Of a DNA stretch of 64,000 nt, positions 35,208 to 45,951 are shown piece after piece (within the stretch, counting starts at the first letter, position 1; each line of letters begins with the position of its first letter). The notes beneath the pieces are model-generated. The model was not told the DNA's origin and ran no database searches. It saw only the letters and a program-made list of their open reading frames with translations. The translations under genes and the position numbers were made by a program. The stretch is taken from NCBI RefSeq assembly GCF_025857195.1, contig NZ_CP109787.1:1243501-1307500 (forward strand), read 5' to 3'. This stretch comes from Leisingera thetidis (GTDB lineage: Bacteria; Pseudomonadota; Alphaproteobacteria; Rhodobacterales; Rhodobacteraceae).

Positions 35208-36218
35208 TCAGCCGCCGGTGTGGCTCATGTGGCGGGTCATCTTGCCGCCGACTTCCTGCCGCGAATAGTCGAAGTCATGGCCGCGCGGCTTGTCGCCGAT
35301 GGCGGCGCGGATCGCCGCCTCCAGCACGCCGGTGCCTTCCTCGTTGGCGCGCAGGGGGCTGCGCAGGTCGGCTTTGCCCTCCTGCCCGAGGCAGGTGTAG
35401 ATCTCGCCGGTGCAGGTGACCCGCACCCGGTTGCAGCTTTCGCAGAAGTTATGGGACAAGGGGGTAATGAAGCCGATTTTCTGGCCGCTCTCCTCCAGCC
35501 GCACATAGCGGGCCGGGCCGCCGCTGCGTTCGGCCAGATCGGTGACGGTGTAGTGGTTTTCGTACTCGGCGCGCACATCCTCCAGCGACCAGTACTGGCC
35601 GATCCGCTCCATGTTGCCGATATCCTCGCCCATCGGCATCACCTCGATCCAGGTGAGGTCCATGTCCCGTTCGGCGCACCAGCGGGTGATGGCAGGCAGC
35701 TCCTGCTCGTTGAAGCCTTTCAGCGCCACCGTGTTGATCTTGACCCGAAGGCCGGCCTTTTGCGCCGCATCAATGCCTTTCAGCACCTGCGGCAGGCGGC
35801 CCCAGCGGGTCACGTCCGCGAACTTCTGCTCGTCCAGCGTGTCGAGCGAAATATTCACCCGGCGCACCCCGGCGGCATAGAGGTCATCGGCGTATTTCAT
35901 CAGCTGCGAGCCATTGGTGGTCAGCGTCAGCTCTTTCAGCGCACCGGTCTCCAGATGGCGGCTCATCGCGTCGAAGAACGTCATGATGCCGCGGCGCACC
36001 AGCGGCTCGCCGCCGGTGATCCTGAGCTTCTCAACGCCCAGCCGGATGAAAGTGGAACAGAGCCGGTCCAGCTCCTCCAGCGTCAGCAGGTCCTTCTTGG
36101 GCAGAAAGGTCATGTTTTCCGACATGCAATAGACGCAGCGGAAGTCGCAGCGGTCGGTGACCGAGACACGCAGGTAAGTGATTGCGCGGGCGAAGGGATC
36201 GATGAGCGGAGCTGTCAT
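35208..36218 (-). CDS. moaA: GTP 3',8-cyclase (molybdenum cofactor biosynthesis)
   Basis: This 336-residue radical SAM enzyme makes the first intermediate of molybdopterin from GTP. The N-terminal cluster motif [14 protein letters not shown], the block [13 protein letters not shown] and the C-terminal second-cluster motif [18 protein letters not shown] are complete, and the chain ends in the conserved Gly-Gly. The ATG at 36218 follows AGGAAGC. A frame extending to 36611 only overlaps the divergent lipoprotein gene. It is followed after two bases by waaA, an unusual operon partner. Molybdopterin is needed by IorB in this window. Confidence 0.95.
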   Translation of the reverse strand: MTAPLIDPFARAITYLRVSVTDRCDFRCVYCMSENMTFLPKKDLLTLEELDRLCSTFIRLGVEKLRITGGEPLVRRGIMTFFDAMSRHLETGALKELTLTTNGSQLMKYADDLYAAGVRRVNISLDTLDEQKFADVTRWGRLPQVLKGIDAAQKAGLRVKINTVALKGFNEQELPAITRWCAERDMDLTWIEVMPMGEDIGNMERIGQYWSLEDVRAEYENHYTVTDLAERSGGPARYVRLEESGQKIGFITPLSHNFCESCNRVRVTCTGEIYTCLGQEGKADLRSPLRANEEGTGVLEAAIRAAIGDKPRGHDFDYSRQEVGGKMTRHMSHTGG

Positions 36219-36308
36219 GCTTCCTAGGTAAAGCGGGGCACCGCCCGCGGCAAGGGGGGACGGCATTTGTGTCTGGCAAAGAGTTTCGCCGGAAGCTAGG
36301 GTCGCCTC

Positions 36309-36740
36309 ATGCGTATGACAGTCATTTCCCTTGCTTCGATTTCCCTGCTGGCCGCTTGCAACGGCATTCAGCTGAATTCTTCCATTCTTGGCGGCCAGGG
36401 CGCCCCCACGGCGGCAGAGCCGCAGGACCCGGTCCTGCAGCCAGCGCCTGGCGTCGATGTGGCAGAGACGGACCCCGCCGCGCCGTCCTTCCGCGGCTCC
36501 GCGACCACGGTGGCGTCGCTGGGTGATCCTTCGCTGCCGGGAATGTGGATGGAGACACCGCTGGTGGCGGCCGAGCAGCAGGCGCTGGTCCGCTCCAGCC
36601 GCAATACTCAAGTTGTGCTGACGCTGAAACCGATCCCGGGCGCGGAAACAGGCGGAAGCCGCTTGTCGATCGGCGCCATGCGGGCGCTGGGCCTGCCGCT
36701 GACCGAGCTGGCCGAAGTGCAGGTGCTGCCCGCAGGCTGA
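36309..36740 (+). CDS. Small lipoprotein of unknown function
   Basis: This 143-residue protein has a lipoprotein signal, [17 protein letters not shown], with lipobox LAAC at Cys17. It is followed by a low-complexity Pro/Ala/Gln region to about residue 60 and a short C-terminal domain. Its last stretch, [22 protein letters not shown], resembles the end of RlpA-type double-psi barrel proteins, where a Ser-Ala-Ala-Leu-Gly helix precedes the last strand. The match is weak. It is divergent from moaA and convergent with alkD. The start could also be the second Met at 36315. Confidence 0.7.
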   Translation: MRMTVISLASISLLAACNGIQLNSSILGGQGAPTAAEPQDPVLQPAPGVDVAETDPAAPSFRGSATTVASLGDPSLPGMWMETPLVAAEQQALVRSSRNTQVVLTLKPIPGAETGGSRLSIGAMRALGLPLTELAEVQVLPAG

Positions 36741-36767
36741 GCGTTTTGCCGGTGACGCGAGAAGCGC

Positions 36768-36784
36768 CCGCCCTCTTGGGGCGG
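36768..36784. terminator. Weak hairpin between convergent lipoprotein and alkD genes
   Basis: CCGCCC and GGGCGG form a 6-bp stem with loop TCTTG between two converging stop codons. Confidence 0.35.
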
Positions 36785-36797
36785 CGGTGCGGCAGGG

Positions 36798-37478
36798 CTA
36801 GGCGTTTTTCAGGTATTTGGCCGCTTCCTTGCGGGCGAAGGCTTTCATGCCCGGCCCGTGTTCCGCCAGGAAGGCGGCCGTGCGGGCGGCGTCATGCTTG
36901 CTGAGATCGCGCAGCCACCAGCCGATGGCCTTTTGAATGAACCAGTCGCGGTCCGGCACGTAAGAGACCGCCCACCCAAGGATGCGTTCGCGGCGTTCCT
37001 GATCGGCCGGTTTCAGGTTGTTCATCTTGGCCCAGGGCAGGGTGGCCACCAGGGCGGCGCGGCGGGTCCACATGCGGTCCGACTGCGTCCAGGCCTCCAC
37101 CGTGTCCAGCCGTGCAGGGTCCGCTTGCAGCCGTTTGGCAATGGCAGAGCAGGCGTGATCGGCAATCGCCCAGCTGTCGAACTCCGGCACCCAGGCCTGC
37201 AGCAGCTCCCAGACCAGCGCGTCTTCCTTGATCCGGGCCTGGGTCAGCAGCTTGGCGGCGGCGATGCGGGCCTCGAAGATGTCGGTGTCCCACAGGGCGC
37301 GGGCCAAATCCGCGCGCGCAGCCAGGCTCAGGGACTGGCGCCAGGATTTGGTCAGGTCGTTGGTGGCCGGGTTGGGCACCCCCAGCACCTGGCGGGTCTG
37401 CTTGTGATAGGCGGCCATCTGCTCTGCCCGGCCGGGGTCGGCCAGGGCCTTGAGCTGGTCCAGATGCGTGTCCAGCAT
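36798..37478 (-). CDS. DNA alkylation repair protein (AlkD-like HEAT repeat)
   Basis: This 226-residue all-helical protein matches the AlkD/AlkC-type DNA glycosylase superfamily, which removes bulky or cationic alkylated bases without base flipping. Typical stretches are VPNPATNDLTKSWRQSLS, ALWDTDIFEARIAAAKLL, WAIADHACSAIAKRL, DRMWTRRAALVATLPWAK and DRDWFIQKAIGWWLRDLSKHD, where Trp and Asp positions fit the DNA-binding groove. I start at the ATG at 37478, 20 bases after the PPOX stop, although the ribosome site is weak and an upstream GTG is possible. It is the last gene of the glmU-glmS-PPOX-alkD run. Confidence 0.85.
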   Translation of the reverse strand: MLDTHLDQLKALADPGRAEQMAAYHKQTRQVLGVPNPATNDLTKSWRQSLSLAARADLARALWDTDIFEARIAAAKLLTQARIKEDALVWELLQAWVPEFDSWAIADHACSAIAKRLQADPARLDTVEAWTQSDRMWTRRAALVATLPWAKMNNLKPADQERRERILGWAVSYVPDRDWFIQKAIGWWLRDLSKHDAARTAAFLAEHGPGMKAFARKEAAKYLKNA

Positions 37479-37498
37479 CGCGTTCCCGGTCACGGAAG

Positions 37499-38041
37499 TC
37501 ACACCGGCACGCCGGTGGGCTTGCCGTCGATGGTGGATTGGTTCTTTTCCACCCAATATGCGCGGATCTCGTCGTCCGATTTATCGTTGACCCACTTCTG
37601 CATGGTGCCGCGCTCGGACTGGTATTCCATGAACGGCACCGCATAGCCGCAGGAGGACTGCACCATATCGACCGCGACATCGAAGATCTGCCGGGCGCTG
37701 CGGTGGGCGGGGAACAGGGCGGCCAGATCGTGCCAGCCTTCATCACCGGTGTGCAGCACCCTGGCGGTGCCATAGGTGCGCAGGATCATCGGGCGGGTGG
37801 TGAAGGAGCACCACATCAGGGTGATCCGGTTCACCTCCAGCAGGTGGCCCGCTGTCTCATTGCCGCTGCCGGTGAGGTTCATCCAGACAATCCGGTCCGG
37901 CCCCAGCACCCGCAGCGAGTCCATCCCTTTGGGCGAGATGTTCACCCGGCCTTCAGGACCTGCGGAACCGGTGAAGAACACGTGCTGTTCTTCAATGAAC
38001 TTGCGGTGCGCGTCTTCGATCTGCGGGAACTGCTTTGCCAT
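37499..38041 (-). CDS. Pyridoxamine 5'-phosphate oxidase family (flavin-binding split barrel) protein
   Basis: This 180-residue protein has the FMN-binding split-barrel fold. The blocks FFTGSAGPEGRVNISPKGMDSLRVLG, GSGNETAGHLLEVNRITLMW and RTYGTARVLH are typical of PPOX-type proteins, many of which are general flavin reductases rather than true PdxH enzymes. CGYAVPFMEYQSERGTMQKWV is found in this bacterial subgroup. The substrate is unknown. Its ATG at 38041 lies three bases after the glmS stop, so it is co-transcribed with glmS. Confidence 0.87.
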   Translation of the reverse strand: MAKQFPQIEDAHRKFIEEQHVFFTGSAGPEGRVNISPKGMDSLRVLGPDRIVWMNLTGSGNETAGHLLEVNRITLMWCSFTTRPMILRTYGTARVLHTGDEGWHDLAALFPAHRSARQIFDVAVDMVQSSCGYAVPFMEYQSERGTMQKWVNDKSDDEIRAYWVEKNQSTIDGKPTGVPV

Positions 38042-38044
38042 GTC

Positions 38045-39864
<1,820 letters not shown>

Positions 39865-39865
<1 letters not shown>

Positions 39866-41220
39866 CACTTGGCTCCCTTCTGCAGCCGGGCCTTTTTCGC
39901 GCGCAGCATGTCCATCAGCTTGCGCGCATGGCCCCGTTTGTTGGTCTGTTCGGCGCGGCCGATGGCCAGATCGCCGTCTTCGACATTCCTGGTCACCACC
40001 GCGCCGGTCGCCGTCATCGCCTCGTTGCCGACCCGCACCGGGGCCACCAGCATGGTGTTGGACCCGATAAAGGCGCGGGCGCCGATCTCGGTGCGGTGCT
40101 TCATCACGCCGTCATAGTTGCAGGTAATCGTGCCTGCGCCAATATTCGTGGCTTCGCCGACGGAGGCATCTCCGATATAGCTCAGGTGGTTCACCTTGGC
40201 GCCTTCGGCAATTTCGGCGTTCTTGATCTCGACAAAGTTGCCGACATGGGTGTTCTCCGCCAGCTCCGCGCCGGGGCGCAGCCGGGCATAGGGGCCGACC
40301 TTGGCGCCGCGGCTGACATGGCAGCCCTCCAGATGCGAGAACGCCCGGATCAGCGCACCGCTTTCCACCGTGACGCCGGGGCCGAACACCACGTTGGGCT
40401 CAATCACCGTGTCGCGGCCGATATGCGTGTCAAAGGCGAGGTAGACGGTTTCCGGCGCCATCAGGGTCACGCCCAGGTCCATCAGCTCCGCGCGGGCGCG
40501 GTCCTGGAACAGCGCATCCGCCTGCGCCAGTTCGGCGCGGGAGTTGACGCCCAGCGTTTCGGCTTCGGCGCAGGAGACTGCGGTCACTTTCAGATCCCCG
40601 CGCCGGGCCAGCTCCACCAGGTCTGTCAGGTAATACTCGCCGGATGCATTCTCGTTGCCCACCTTGGCGATCAGGTCAAAGATCACGCCGGCCTTGCAGG
40701 CCATCAGCCCGGAATTGCACAGAGTGATGGCGCGCTCGGCCTCGCTTGCGTCCTTGAACTCGACAATCCGCTCCAGGCTGTCGCCCTCCGTCACCAGACG
40801 GCCATAGCGGCCCGGGTCGGCGGCCTCGAACCCCAGGATCACCAGATCGGCGCGCTGGCGGGCCTCGACCATACGCTCCAGGGTGTCGGCGCTGACAAAG
40901 GGGGTGTCGCCGTAGAGCACCACCACATCTCCCTCGAAGCCTTCCAGCGCGGCGCGGGCCTGGTCGACCGCGTGCGCGGTGCCCAGCTGCTCTTCCTGCA
41001 GGACAACCTCGGCCTCTTCGTCGATCTCTGACACTGCGGCGCGCACTGCCTCTGCCCCGTGGCCTGCCACGATGATGGTGCGCTCCGGCGCCAGCGCCCG
41101 GCCTGCGGCCATGGCGTGCTCCAGCATCGGTGCCTGGGCGATCGGGTGCAGGACTTTGGGGAGGTCGGAGTTCATCCGGGTGCCTTTTCCGGCCGCCAGG
41201 ATGACAAGGGCAATGCTCAT
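39865..41220 (-). CDS. glmU: Bifunctional UDP-N-acetylglucosamine pyrophosphorylase / glucosamine-1-P acetyltransferase
   Basis: This 451-residue enzyme makes UDP-GlcNAc. The N-terminal uridyltransferase domain starts ALVILAAGKGTRMNSDLPKVLHP (the GxGTRM nucleotide loop). The C-terminal left-handed beta-helix acetyltransferase domain begins near residue 240 (PETVYLAFDTHIGRDTVIEP) and includes KNAEIAEGAKVNHLSYIGDA and NIGAGTITCNYDG. The length is standard. It is the first gene of the glmU-glmS-PPOX-alkD operon, divergent from gph with 131 bases between them. Confidence 0.97.
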
Positions 41221-41351
41221 AATCGCTTTTCTCTTTGTCTTTTTATCGCTTCCGTTTTATCCGCTGAGGGGCGGGGCGCAAGAGACAGCGCCATCAAACA
41301 AGGTTGCGGGCTGCAACATCGGGCGGCGGAAATGCGCCGAAAGGACGGATC

Positions 41352-42014
41352 ATGCGGACAGTCATCTTCGATCTTGACGGCACCCTGGCCGACACTTCGG
41401 GCGATCTGCTGGCGGCCGCCAATGCCTGTTTCAGGCAGATGGGGCTGGGCGATGTGCTGACCCATCCGCAGGATGCCGGCATTGCCCTGCGCGGCGGGCG
41501 GATGATGCTGTCCCATGGCCTGCAGCGGACGAACCAGTTCAAGGAAGCCACCGTCGATGAATTCTATCCGGTGCTGCTGGCCGCCTACCGCGATGCCATC
41601 GACCATCACACGGTGCTCTATCCCGGCGCAATGGAGGCGGTGGATGCCCTGAAATCCGCAGGCTTCGGCGTCGGCATCTGCACCAACAAGCCGGAGGGGC
41701 TGGCGGATCAGCTGATGCGGAGCCTTGGCGCGCGCGACGCCTTCGCCTCGCTGGTCGGGGCGGACACGCTGCCGGTGCGCAAACCGGACCCGGAACCGCT
41801 GTTCGAGGCCGCCCGCCGTGCAGGCGGCGACCCGGCGCGCACCCTCTTGGTCGGGGACAGCGACACCGACCGAAATACCTCTGCGAATGCAGGCGTGCCG
41901 TCGGTGCTGGTGACATTTGGCCCGTCGGGGGACGACATGGCGGCCCTTAAGCCTGAGGCGCTGCTGCACCGGTTCGAGGACCTGCTGGAGGTCGCGGACC
42001 GGTTGATTGCGTGA
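41352..42014 (+). CDS. gph: Phosphoglycolate phosphatase-like HAD hydrolase
   Basis: This 220-residue HAD-superfamily phosphatase has the nucleophile motif VIFDLDGTLADTSGDL, a C1-type helical cap, motif II (GICTNKPEG), a conserved Lys (ADTLPVRKPDPEPL) and the acidic motif LLVGDSDTDRNTSANAG. These match Gph, which dephosphorylates 2-phosphoglycolate, but other small phosphoesters are possible. The ATG at 41352 follows GAAAGGA; an upstream start at 41304 would fall in the glmU leader. If it is Gph, its product glycolate would feed the glyoxylate used by GlcB. Confidence 0.87.
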   Translation: MRTVIFDLDGTLADTSGDLLAAANACFRQMGLGDVLTHPQDAGIALRGGRMMLSHGLQRTNQFKEATVDEFYPVLLAAYRDAIDHHTVLYPGAMEAVDALKSAGFGVGICTNKPEGLADQLMRSLGARDAFASLVGADTLPVRKPDPEPLFEAARRAGGDPARTLLVGDSDTDRNTSANAGVPSVLVTFGPSGDDMAALKPEALLHRFEDLLEVADRLIA

Positions 42015-42093
42015 TCTCGCAACTTAGTTTCGGGATTTTCAGCCGCGCTGCTTCCCTCTTGACCGCTCGCGGGCAGCGGCTCACAAACGCGGC

Positions 42094-43287
42094 ATGAGCG
42101 AGATATTTTCCGGGTCCTTCACCCAGCAAGAAGCCATTCCTGAAGATGCCATCGAGGCCGCACTGGCGGTGCTCCGCAGCGGGCGGCTGCACCGCTACAA
42201 CGTGGCGGAGGGCGAAGCAGGCGAGACCGCGCTGCTGGAGCAGGAGTTCGCGGCCCAGATGGGCGCGAAATACTGCCTGGCGGTGGCCTCGGGCGGTTAT
42301 GCGCTGGCCACGTCCTTGCGTGCGGTGGGGGTCAAGCCCGGCGACAAGGTTCTGACCAACGCCTTCACTCTCGCGCCGGTGCCGGGCTCGATTGCTTCGG
42401 TGGGTGCCGTGCCGGTGTTCGTGGAGGTGGCAGAGAACCTGACCATCGACCTTGATGATCTAGCGGCCAAGGCGGATCAGGCCAAGGTGCTGATGCTGTC
42501 GCACATGCGCGGGCATCTCTGCGACATGGACCGGCTGATGGAAATCTGCAACGCGGCCGGCATCACCGTGATCGAGGATTGCGCGCACACGATGGGCGCG
42601 TCCTGGAATGGCGTGCTGTCGGGCCGCCATGGTGCGGTCGGCTGCTACTCCTGCCAGACTTACAAGCATGTGAATTCCGGCGAGGGCGGGCTGCTGGTCA
42701 CCGATAACGAGGACATCGCCGCCCGCGCCATCATGCTGTCCGGCTCCTACATGCTGTATGGCCGCCATCTGGCCGCGCCGGGGCCGGAGGTGTTCGAGCG
42801 GGTGAAATACGAGACCCCCAACATCTCGGGCCGCATGGACAACCTGCGCGCCGCCATCCTGCGGCCGCAGCTGCGCGATCTGGGTACCCAAGTGGAGCGC
42901 TGGAACGACCGCTACCGCGAGATTGAAACCGGCCTGCGCGGCACCCCTGGCCTGACGGTGGTGGAACGGCCCGCTCAGGAGGTTTATGTCGGCTCCTCGA
43001 TCCAGTTCCTGCTGCTGGACTGGAGCGAGGCGGCGGTGCAGGAGGCGGTCCGCCGCTGTGCCGCCCGGGGCGTCGAGCTGAAATGGTTCGGCACGCCTGA
43101 ACCTGTGGCCTTCACCTCGCGTTATGACAGCTGGCGCTATGCGGATACCCCACGGCTGCCGCAAAGCGACCGCATCCTGGCCGGCATCATCGACATGCGG
43201 GTGCCGCTGACCTTCAGCCTCGAGGATTGCGCCCAGATCGCCCGCATCATCCGGGCCGAGGTCTCGGCAGTCTATCAGTCGGGCTGA
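42094..43287 (+). CDS. DegT/DnrJ/EryC1 family PLP aminotransferase
   Basis: This 397-residue PLP-dependent enzyme belongs to the sugar-aminotransferase group. CLAVASGGYALATSLRAVGVKPGDKV is the cofactor-phosphate region, VIEDCAHTMGASWNG contains the Asp that contacts the pyridine ring, and SCQTYKHVNSGEGGLLVT carries the Schiff-base Lys. The family usually aminates nucleotide-linked keto-sugars. No other nucleotide-sugar genes lie next to it apart from glmU/glmS, so its substrate is unknown. The ATG at 42094 is 79 bases after gph. Its last 13 bases overlap the convergent creA gene. Confidence 0.85.
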   Translation: MSEIFSGSFTQQEAIPEDAIEAALAVLRSGRLHRYNVAEGEAGETALLEQEFAAQMGAKYCLAVASGGYALATSLRAVGVKPGDKVLTNAFTLAPVPGSIASVGAVPVFVEVAENLTIDLDDLAAKADQAKVLMLSHMRGHLCDMDRLMEICNAAGITVIEDCAHTMGASWNGVLSGRHGAVGCYSCQTYKHVNSGEGGLLVTDNEDIAARAIMLSGSYMLYGRHLAAPGPEVFERVKYETPNISGRMDNLRAAILRPQLRDLGTQVERWNDRYREIETGLRGTPGLTVVERPAQEVYVGSSIQFLLLDWSEAAVQEAVRRCAARGVELKWFGTPEPVAFTSRYDSWRYADTPRLPQSDRILAGIIDMRVPLTFSLEDCAQIARIIRAEVSAVYQSG

Positions 43288-43733
43288 TACAGCGGCACGG
43301 TCGAGATCGACACCTTGGCCGACCCGTCCGTCAGCTCGGCTGCATGGGCGACATAGACCAGAGTCTGGTTTGCCTCGTCGAAGATGCGTTTCACCCGCAG
43401 CGATTTGAGGATGATGGACCGGGATTCCCGGAACACGTCCTCGCCGTCGCGGTCGCGGTCGATATCACCCAGCGTGATCGGCCCGGTCTGGCGGCAGGCC
43501 AGCGAGGCGTTTGACGGGTCTTCAAACCAGTTGCCCTTGGACAGGCGGTCGAACAATCCCCGCTCGAAATAGGCGATGTGGCAGGTCACGCCGGGCACCT
43601 TCGGGTCGGTAATGGCCTCGATCACGATATCGTTTCCGACCCAATCCACTCCGATCTGCCCGATTTCCTCGGCGGCGGCGGGCAGGCTCAGCAGGCAGGC
43701 TGCGGCGGCCAGGGCGGTTTTCAGGCGTTTCAT
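43275..43733 (-). CDS. creA: CreA family periplasmic protein
   Basis: This 152-residue protein has a signal peptide (MKRLKTALAAAACLLSLPAA, cleavage before EEI) and matches the CreA family. GVDWVGNDIVIEAITDPKVPGVTCHIAYFERG and SNASLACRQTGPI hold the paired cysteines that would form a disulfide in the periplasm, and FRESRSIILKSLRVKRIFDEANQTLVYVAH is diagnostic. No function is established. The ATG at 43733 follows AGGAGAAC. A 6-bp hairpin (43751-43770) lies 18 bases upstream of the start. Confidence 0.88.
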   Translation of the reverse strand: MKRLKTALAAAACLLSLPAAAEEIGQIGVDWVGNDIVIEAITDPKVPGVTCHIAYFERGLFDRLSKGNWFEDPSNASLACRQTGPITLGDIDRDRDGEDVFRESRSIILKSLRVKRIFDEANQTLVYVAHAAELTDGSAKVSISTVPLYQPD

Positions 43734-43750
43734 GCTGTTCTCCTCGTGTT

Positions 43751-43770
43751 GCGGACCACGCAATGTCCGC
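43751..43770. promoter_or_regulatory. Inverted repeat upstream of creA
   Basis: GCGGAC and GTCCGC flank CACGCAAT, just upstream of the creA ribosome site. It could be a leader hairpin or an operator. Confidence 0.3.
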
Positions 43771-43899
43771 TCCTGTCATGCCAAGCTTACGCGCAAAACA
43801 GTGAAAGGATCCGTGGAACCAACCCGGTGCCGCGGCGTTACTGCTACTCAACGGCGCAAGGAAGCGCCCGCAAACTGAAACGACATTGAGGAGAACATC

Positions 43900-44553
43900 A
43901 TGTTTACGCCGAAGCTCGCTATGACGGCATCTGCTCTGGCGCTGGTTGCCGCGCCGGTTTTCGCCGGTGCGCAAGTGCAGGCCGTGACCGATCTGAACCT
44001 GCGCACCGGCCCCGGGCCGCAGCACGAGATCGTTGGCGTGATCTCCGCCGACGGCGCAGTCGATCTGCAGGGCTGCCTGGAGCAGTCCAACTGGTGCAAG
44101 GTCAGCTATGAAGGCGCCGAAGGCTGGGCGTACGGTGAATACCTCACCGGCACCATCACCGACAAATACGTTCCGGTGGTTGCCAAGGAGAGCCCGGTTG
44201 CCGTCGAAACCGTGACCTATGAAAGGACCGGTGAAAACGATGCAGCGCTGGGCGCCGTGGGCGGTGCCATCACTGGCGGCCTGATCGCCGGCCCGGCGGG
44301 CGTGATCGCCGGTGCGGTTGCGGGCGCTGCCGCGGGTGAAGCGGCGGTTCCGGATGAGCAGGTGGTGACCTATGTGCGCACCCATGCCACCGAGCCGGTC
44401 TATGTGCAGGGCGAAGTGGTGACCGGTGTCATCGTTCCGCAGGAAGTCCAGCTCGCCGAGATTCCGGAATCGGAATACCGCTATGCCTATATCAACGGCG
44501 TGCCGGTGCTGGTTGAAGCCGAGAACCGGACCGTGATCCACGTCGTCCGCTGA
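43900..44553 (+). CDS. Exported SH3b and DUF1236 domain protein
   Basis: This 217-residue envelope protein has a signal peptide (MFTPKLAMTASALALVAA, cleavage after VFA). A bacterial SH3 domain follows (residues 25-85, VTDLNLRTGPGPQHEIVGVI and CKVSYEGAEGWAYGEYL). Then a Gly/Ala-rich segment (GAVGGAITGGLIAGPAGVIA) resembles glycine-zipper membrane segments. A C-terminal DUF1236-like domain ends SEYRYAYINGVPVLVEAENRT. It probably binds cell-wall material. The ATG follows TTGAGGAG. A terminator lies after it. Confidence 0.85.
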   Translation: MFTPKLAMTASALALVAAPVFAGAQVQAVTDLNLRTGPGPQHEIVGVISADGAVDLQGCLEQSNWCKVSYEGAEGWAYGEYLTGTITDKYVPVVAKESPVAVETVTYERTGENDAALGAVGGAITGGLIAGPAGVIAGAVAGAAAGEAAVPDEQVVTYVRTHATEPVYVQGEVVTGVIVPQEVQLAEIPESEYRYAYINGVPVLVEAENRTVIHVVR

Positions 44554-44577
44554 ACCGGTTGAATGTTTTCTGAACTG

Positions 44578-44610
44578 CGGGCGGTCCCATCGGGGCCGCC
44601 CGTTTGCGTT
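44578..44610 (+). terminator. Terminator after the SH3b protein gene
   Basis: CGGGCGG and CCGCCCG form a 7-bp stem with an 11-base loop, followed by TTTGCGTTT, 24 bases after the stop. Confidence 0.65.
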
Positions 44611-44675
44611 TGCGCGGGATAGCAGCGTCACGCGGCCAACGCGATTGACGCGAATCATGCGGCCGGCTATTGAAT

Positions 44676-44695
44676 TGAACAACTGTTCATATAAT
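44676..44695 (+). promoter_or_regulatory. Operator-like palindrome abutting a -10 box before ivd
   Basis: TGAACA-AC-TGTTCA (44676-44689) is a perfect palindrome directly followed by a consensus -10 box TATAAT (44690-44695), 26 bases before the ivd ATG. The palindrome fills the -35/-10 spacer, so a bound dimer would block RNA polymerase. No consensus -35 is visible. LiuR (MerR) and LiuQ (TetR) are known regulators of such operons, but neither is encoded here. Confidence 0.6.
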
Positions 44696-44721
44696 GGCCG
44701 TGCCCCCGGGAGGATATGCGG

Positions 44722-45882
44722 ATGTTCAATGCAAGCATGAGCTTTGATCTGGGTGAGGATGTGAATGCCCTGCGTGATTTGGTTCACCGCTGGGCGCAGG
44801 ACCGCGTCAAGCCGATGGCGCAGGAGATCGACCAGACCAACGAATTCCCTGCCGCCCTGTGGCAGGAGATGGGCGAGCTGGGCCTTTTGGGCATCACCGT
44901 GCCGGAGGAATTCGGCGGCGCCGGTATGTCTTATCTGGCCCATACCGTCGCGGTAGAGGAAATCGCCCGCGCCAGCGCCTCGGTTTCGCTGTCTTACGGC
45001 GCGCACTCCAACCTGTGCGTCAATCAGATCAAGCTGAACGGCAATGCCGAACAAAAGCAGAAGTACCTGCCGCGGCTGATCTCCGGCGAGCATGTCGGCG
45101 CACTGGCGATGTCCGAGGCGGGCGCGGGCTCCGACGTGGTGTCGATGAGCCTGCGCGCGGAAAAGCGCAACGACCACTACCGCCTGAACGGCAACAAGTA
45201 CTGGATCACCAACGGCCCCGATGCCGACACGCTGGTGGTCTATGCCAAGACCGATCCGGAGGCGGGCTCCAAGGGCATCACCGCCTTCCTGATCGAAAAG
45301 GAGATGAAGGGCTTCTCCACCTCCAGGCATTTCGACAAGCTGGGGATGCGCGGCTCCAACACCGCGGAGCTGGTGTTTGAAGACGTCGAGGTGCCGTTCG
45401 AGAATGTACTGGGCGAAGAGGGCAAGGGCGTGCGCGTGCTGATGTCCGGTCTGGATTACGAGCGCGTGGTGCTGGCGGGCATCGGCCTCGGCATCATGGC
45501 CTCCTGCATGGATGAAATGATGCCCTACATGGCGGAGCGCAAGCAGTTCGGCCAGCCGATCGGGAATTTCCAGCTGATGCAGGCCAAGATCGCCGACATG
45601 TACACCGCGATGAACTCGGCCCGCGCCTATGTTTATGAGGTGGCCAAAGCCTGCGACAAGGGCACGGTGACCCGTCAGGACGCCGCGGCCTGCTGCCTTT
45701 ATGCCTCCGAGGTGGCAATGACCCAGGCGCATCAGGCGGTGCAGGCCTTCGGCGGCGCTGGCTACCTGTCCGACAACCCGGTCGGCCGCATCTTCCGGGA
45801 TGCCAAGCTGATGGAGATCGGTGCGGGCACCTCTGAGATCCGCCGGATGCTGATCGGCCGTGAGCTGATGAGCACCATGTGA
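44722..45882 (+). CDS. ivd: Isovaleryl-CoA dehydrogenase
   Basis: This 386-residue FAD enzyme oxidises isovaleryl-CoA to 3-methylcrotonyl-CoA in leucine breakdown. Acyl-CoA dehydrogenase blocks are complete: [33 protein letters not shown] and the C-terminal [27 protein letters not shown] places Glu where isovaleryl-CoA dehydrogenases carry their catalytic base, and the alternative position used by medium-chain enzymes (before GTSEI) lacks Glu; this supports the assignment. I start at 44722 ([10 protein letters not shown]), nine bases after GGGAGG; the ATG at 44716 is too close. It is the first gene of the operon. Confidence 0.95.
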   Translation: MFNASMSFDLGEDVNALRDLVHRWAQDRVKPMAQEIDQTNEFPAALWQEMGELGLLGITVPEEFGGAGMSYLAHTVAVEEIARASASVSLSYGAHSNLCVNQIKLNGNAEQKQKYLPRLISGEHVGALAMSEAGAGSDVVSMSLRAEKRNDHYRLNGNKYWITNGPDADTLVVYAKTDPEAGSKGITAFLIEKEMKGFSTSRHFDKLGMRGSNTAELVFEDVEVPFENVLGEEGKGVRVLMSGLDYERVVLAGIGLGIMASCMDEMMPYMAERKQFGQPIGNFQLMQAKIADMYTAMNSARAYVYEVAKACDKGTVTRQDAAACCLYASEVAMTQAHQAVQAFGGAGYLSDNPVGRIFRDAKLMEIGAGTSEIRRMLIGRELMSTM

Positions 45883-45951
45883 TCCGCGGGGCTGGAAGCA
45901 TTGCACGGCGCCGGGGCAGTTTCTTCCGCGTGCCGTGCAGGGAGTGGAAGT

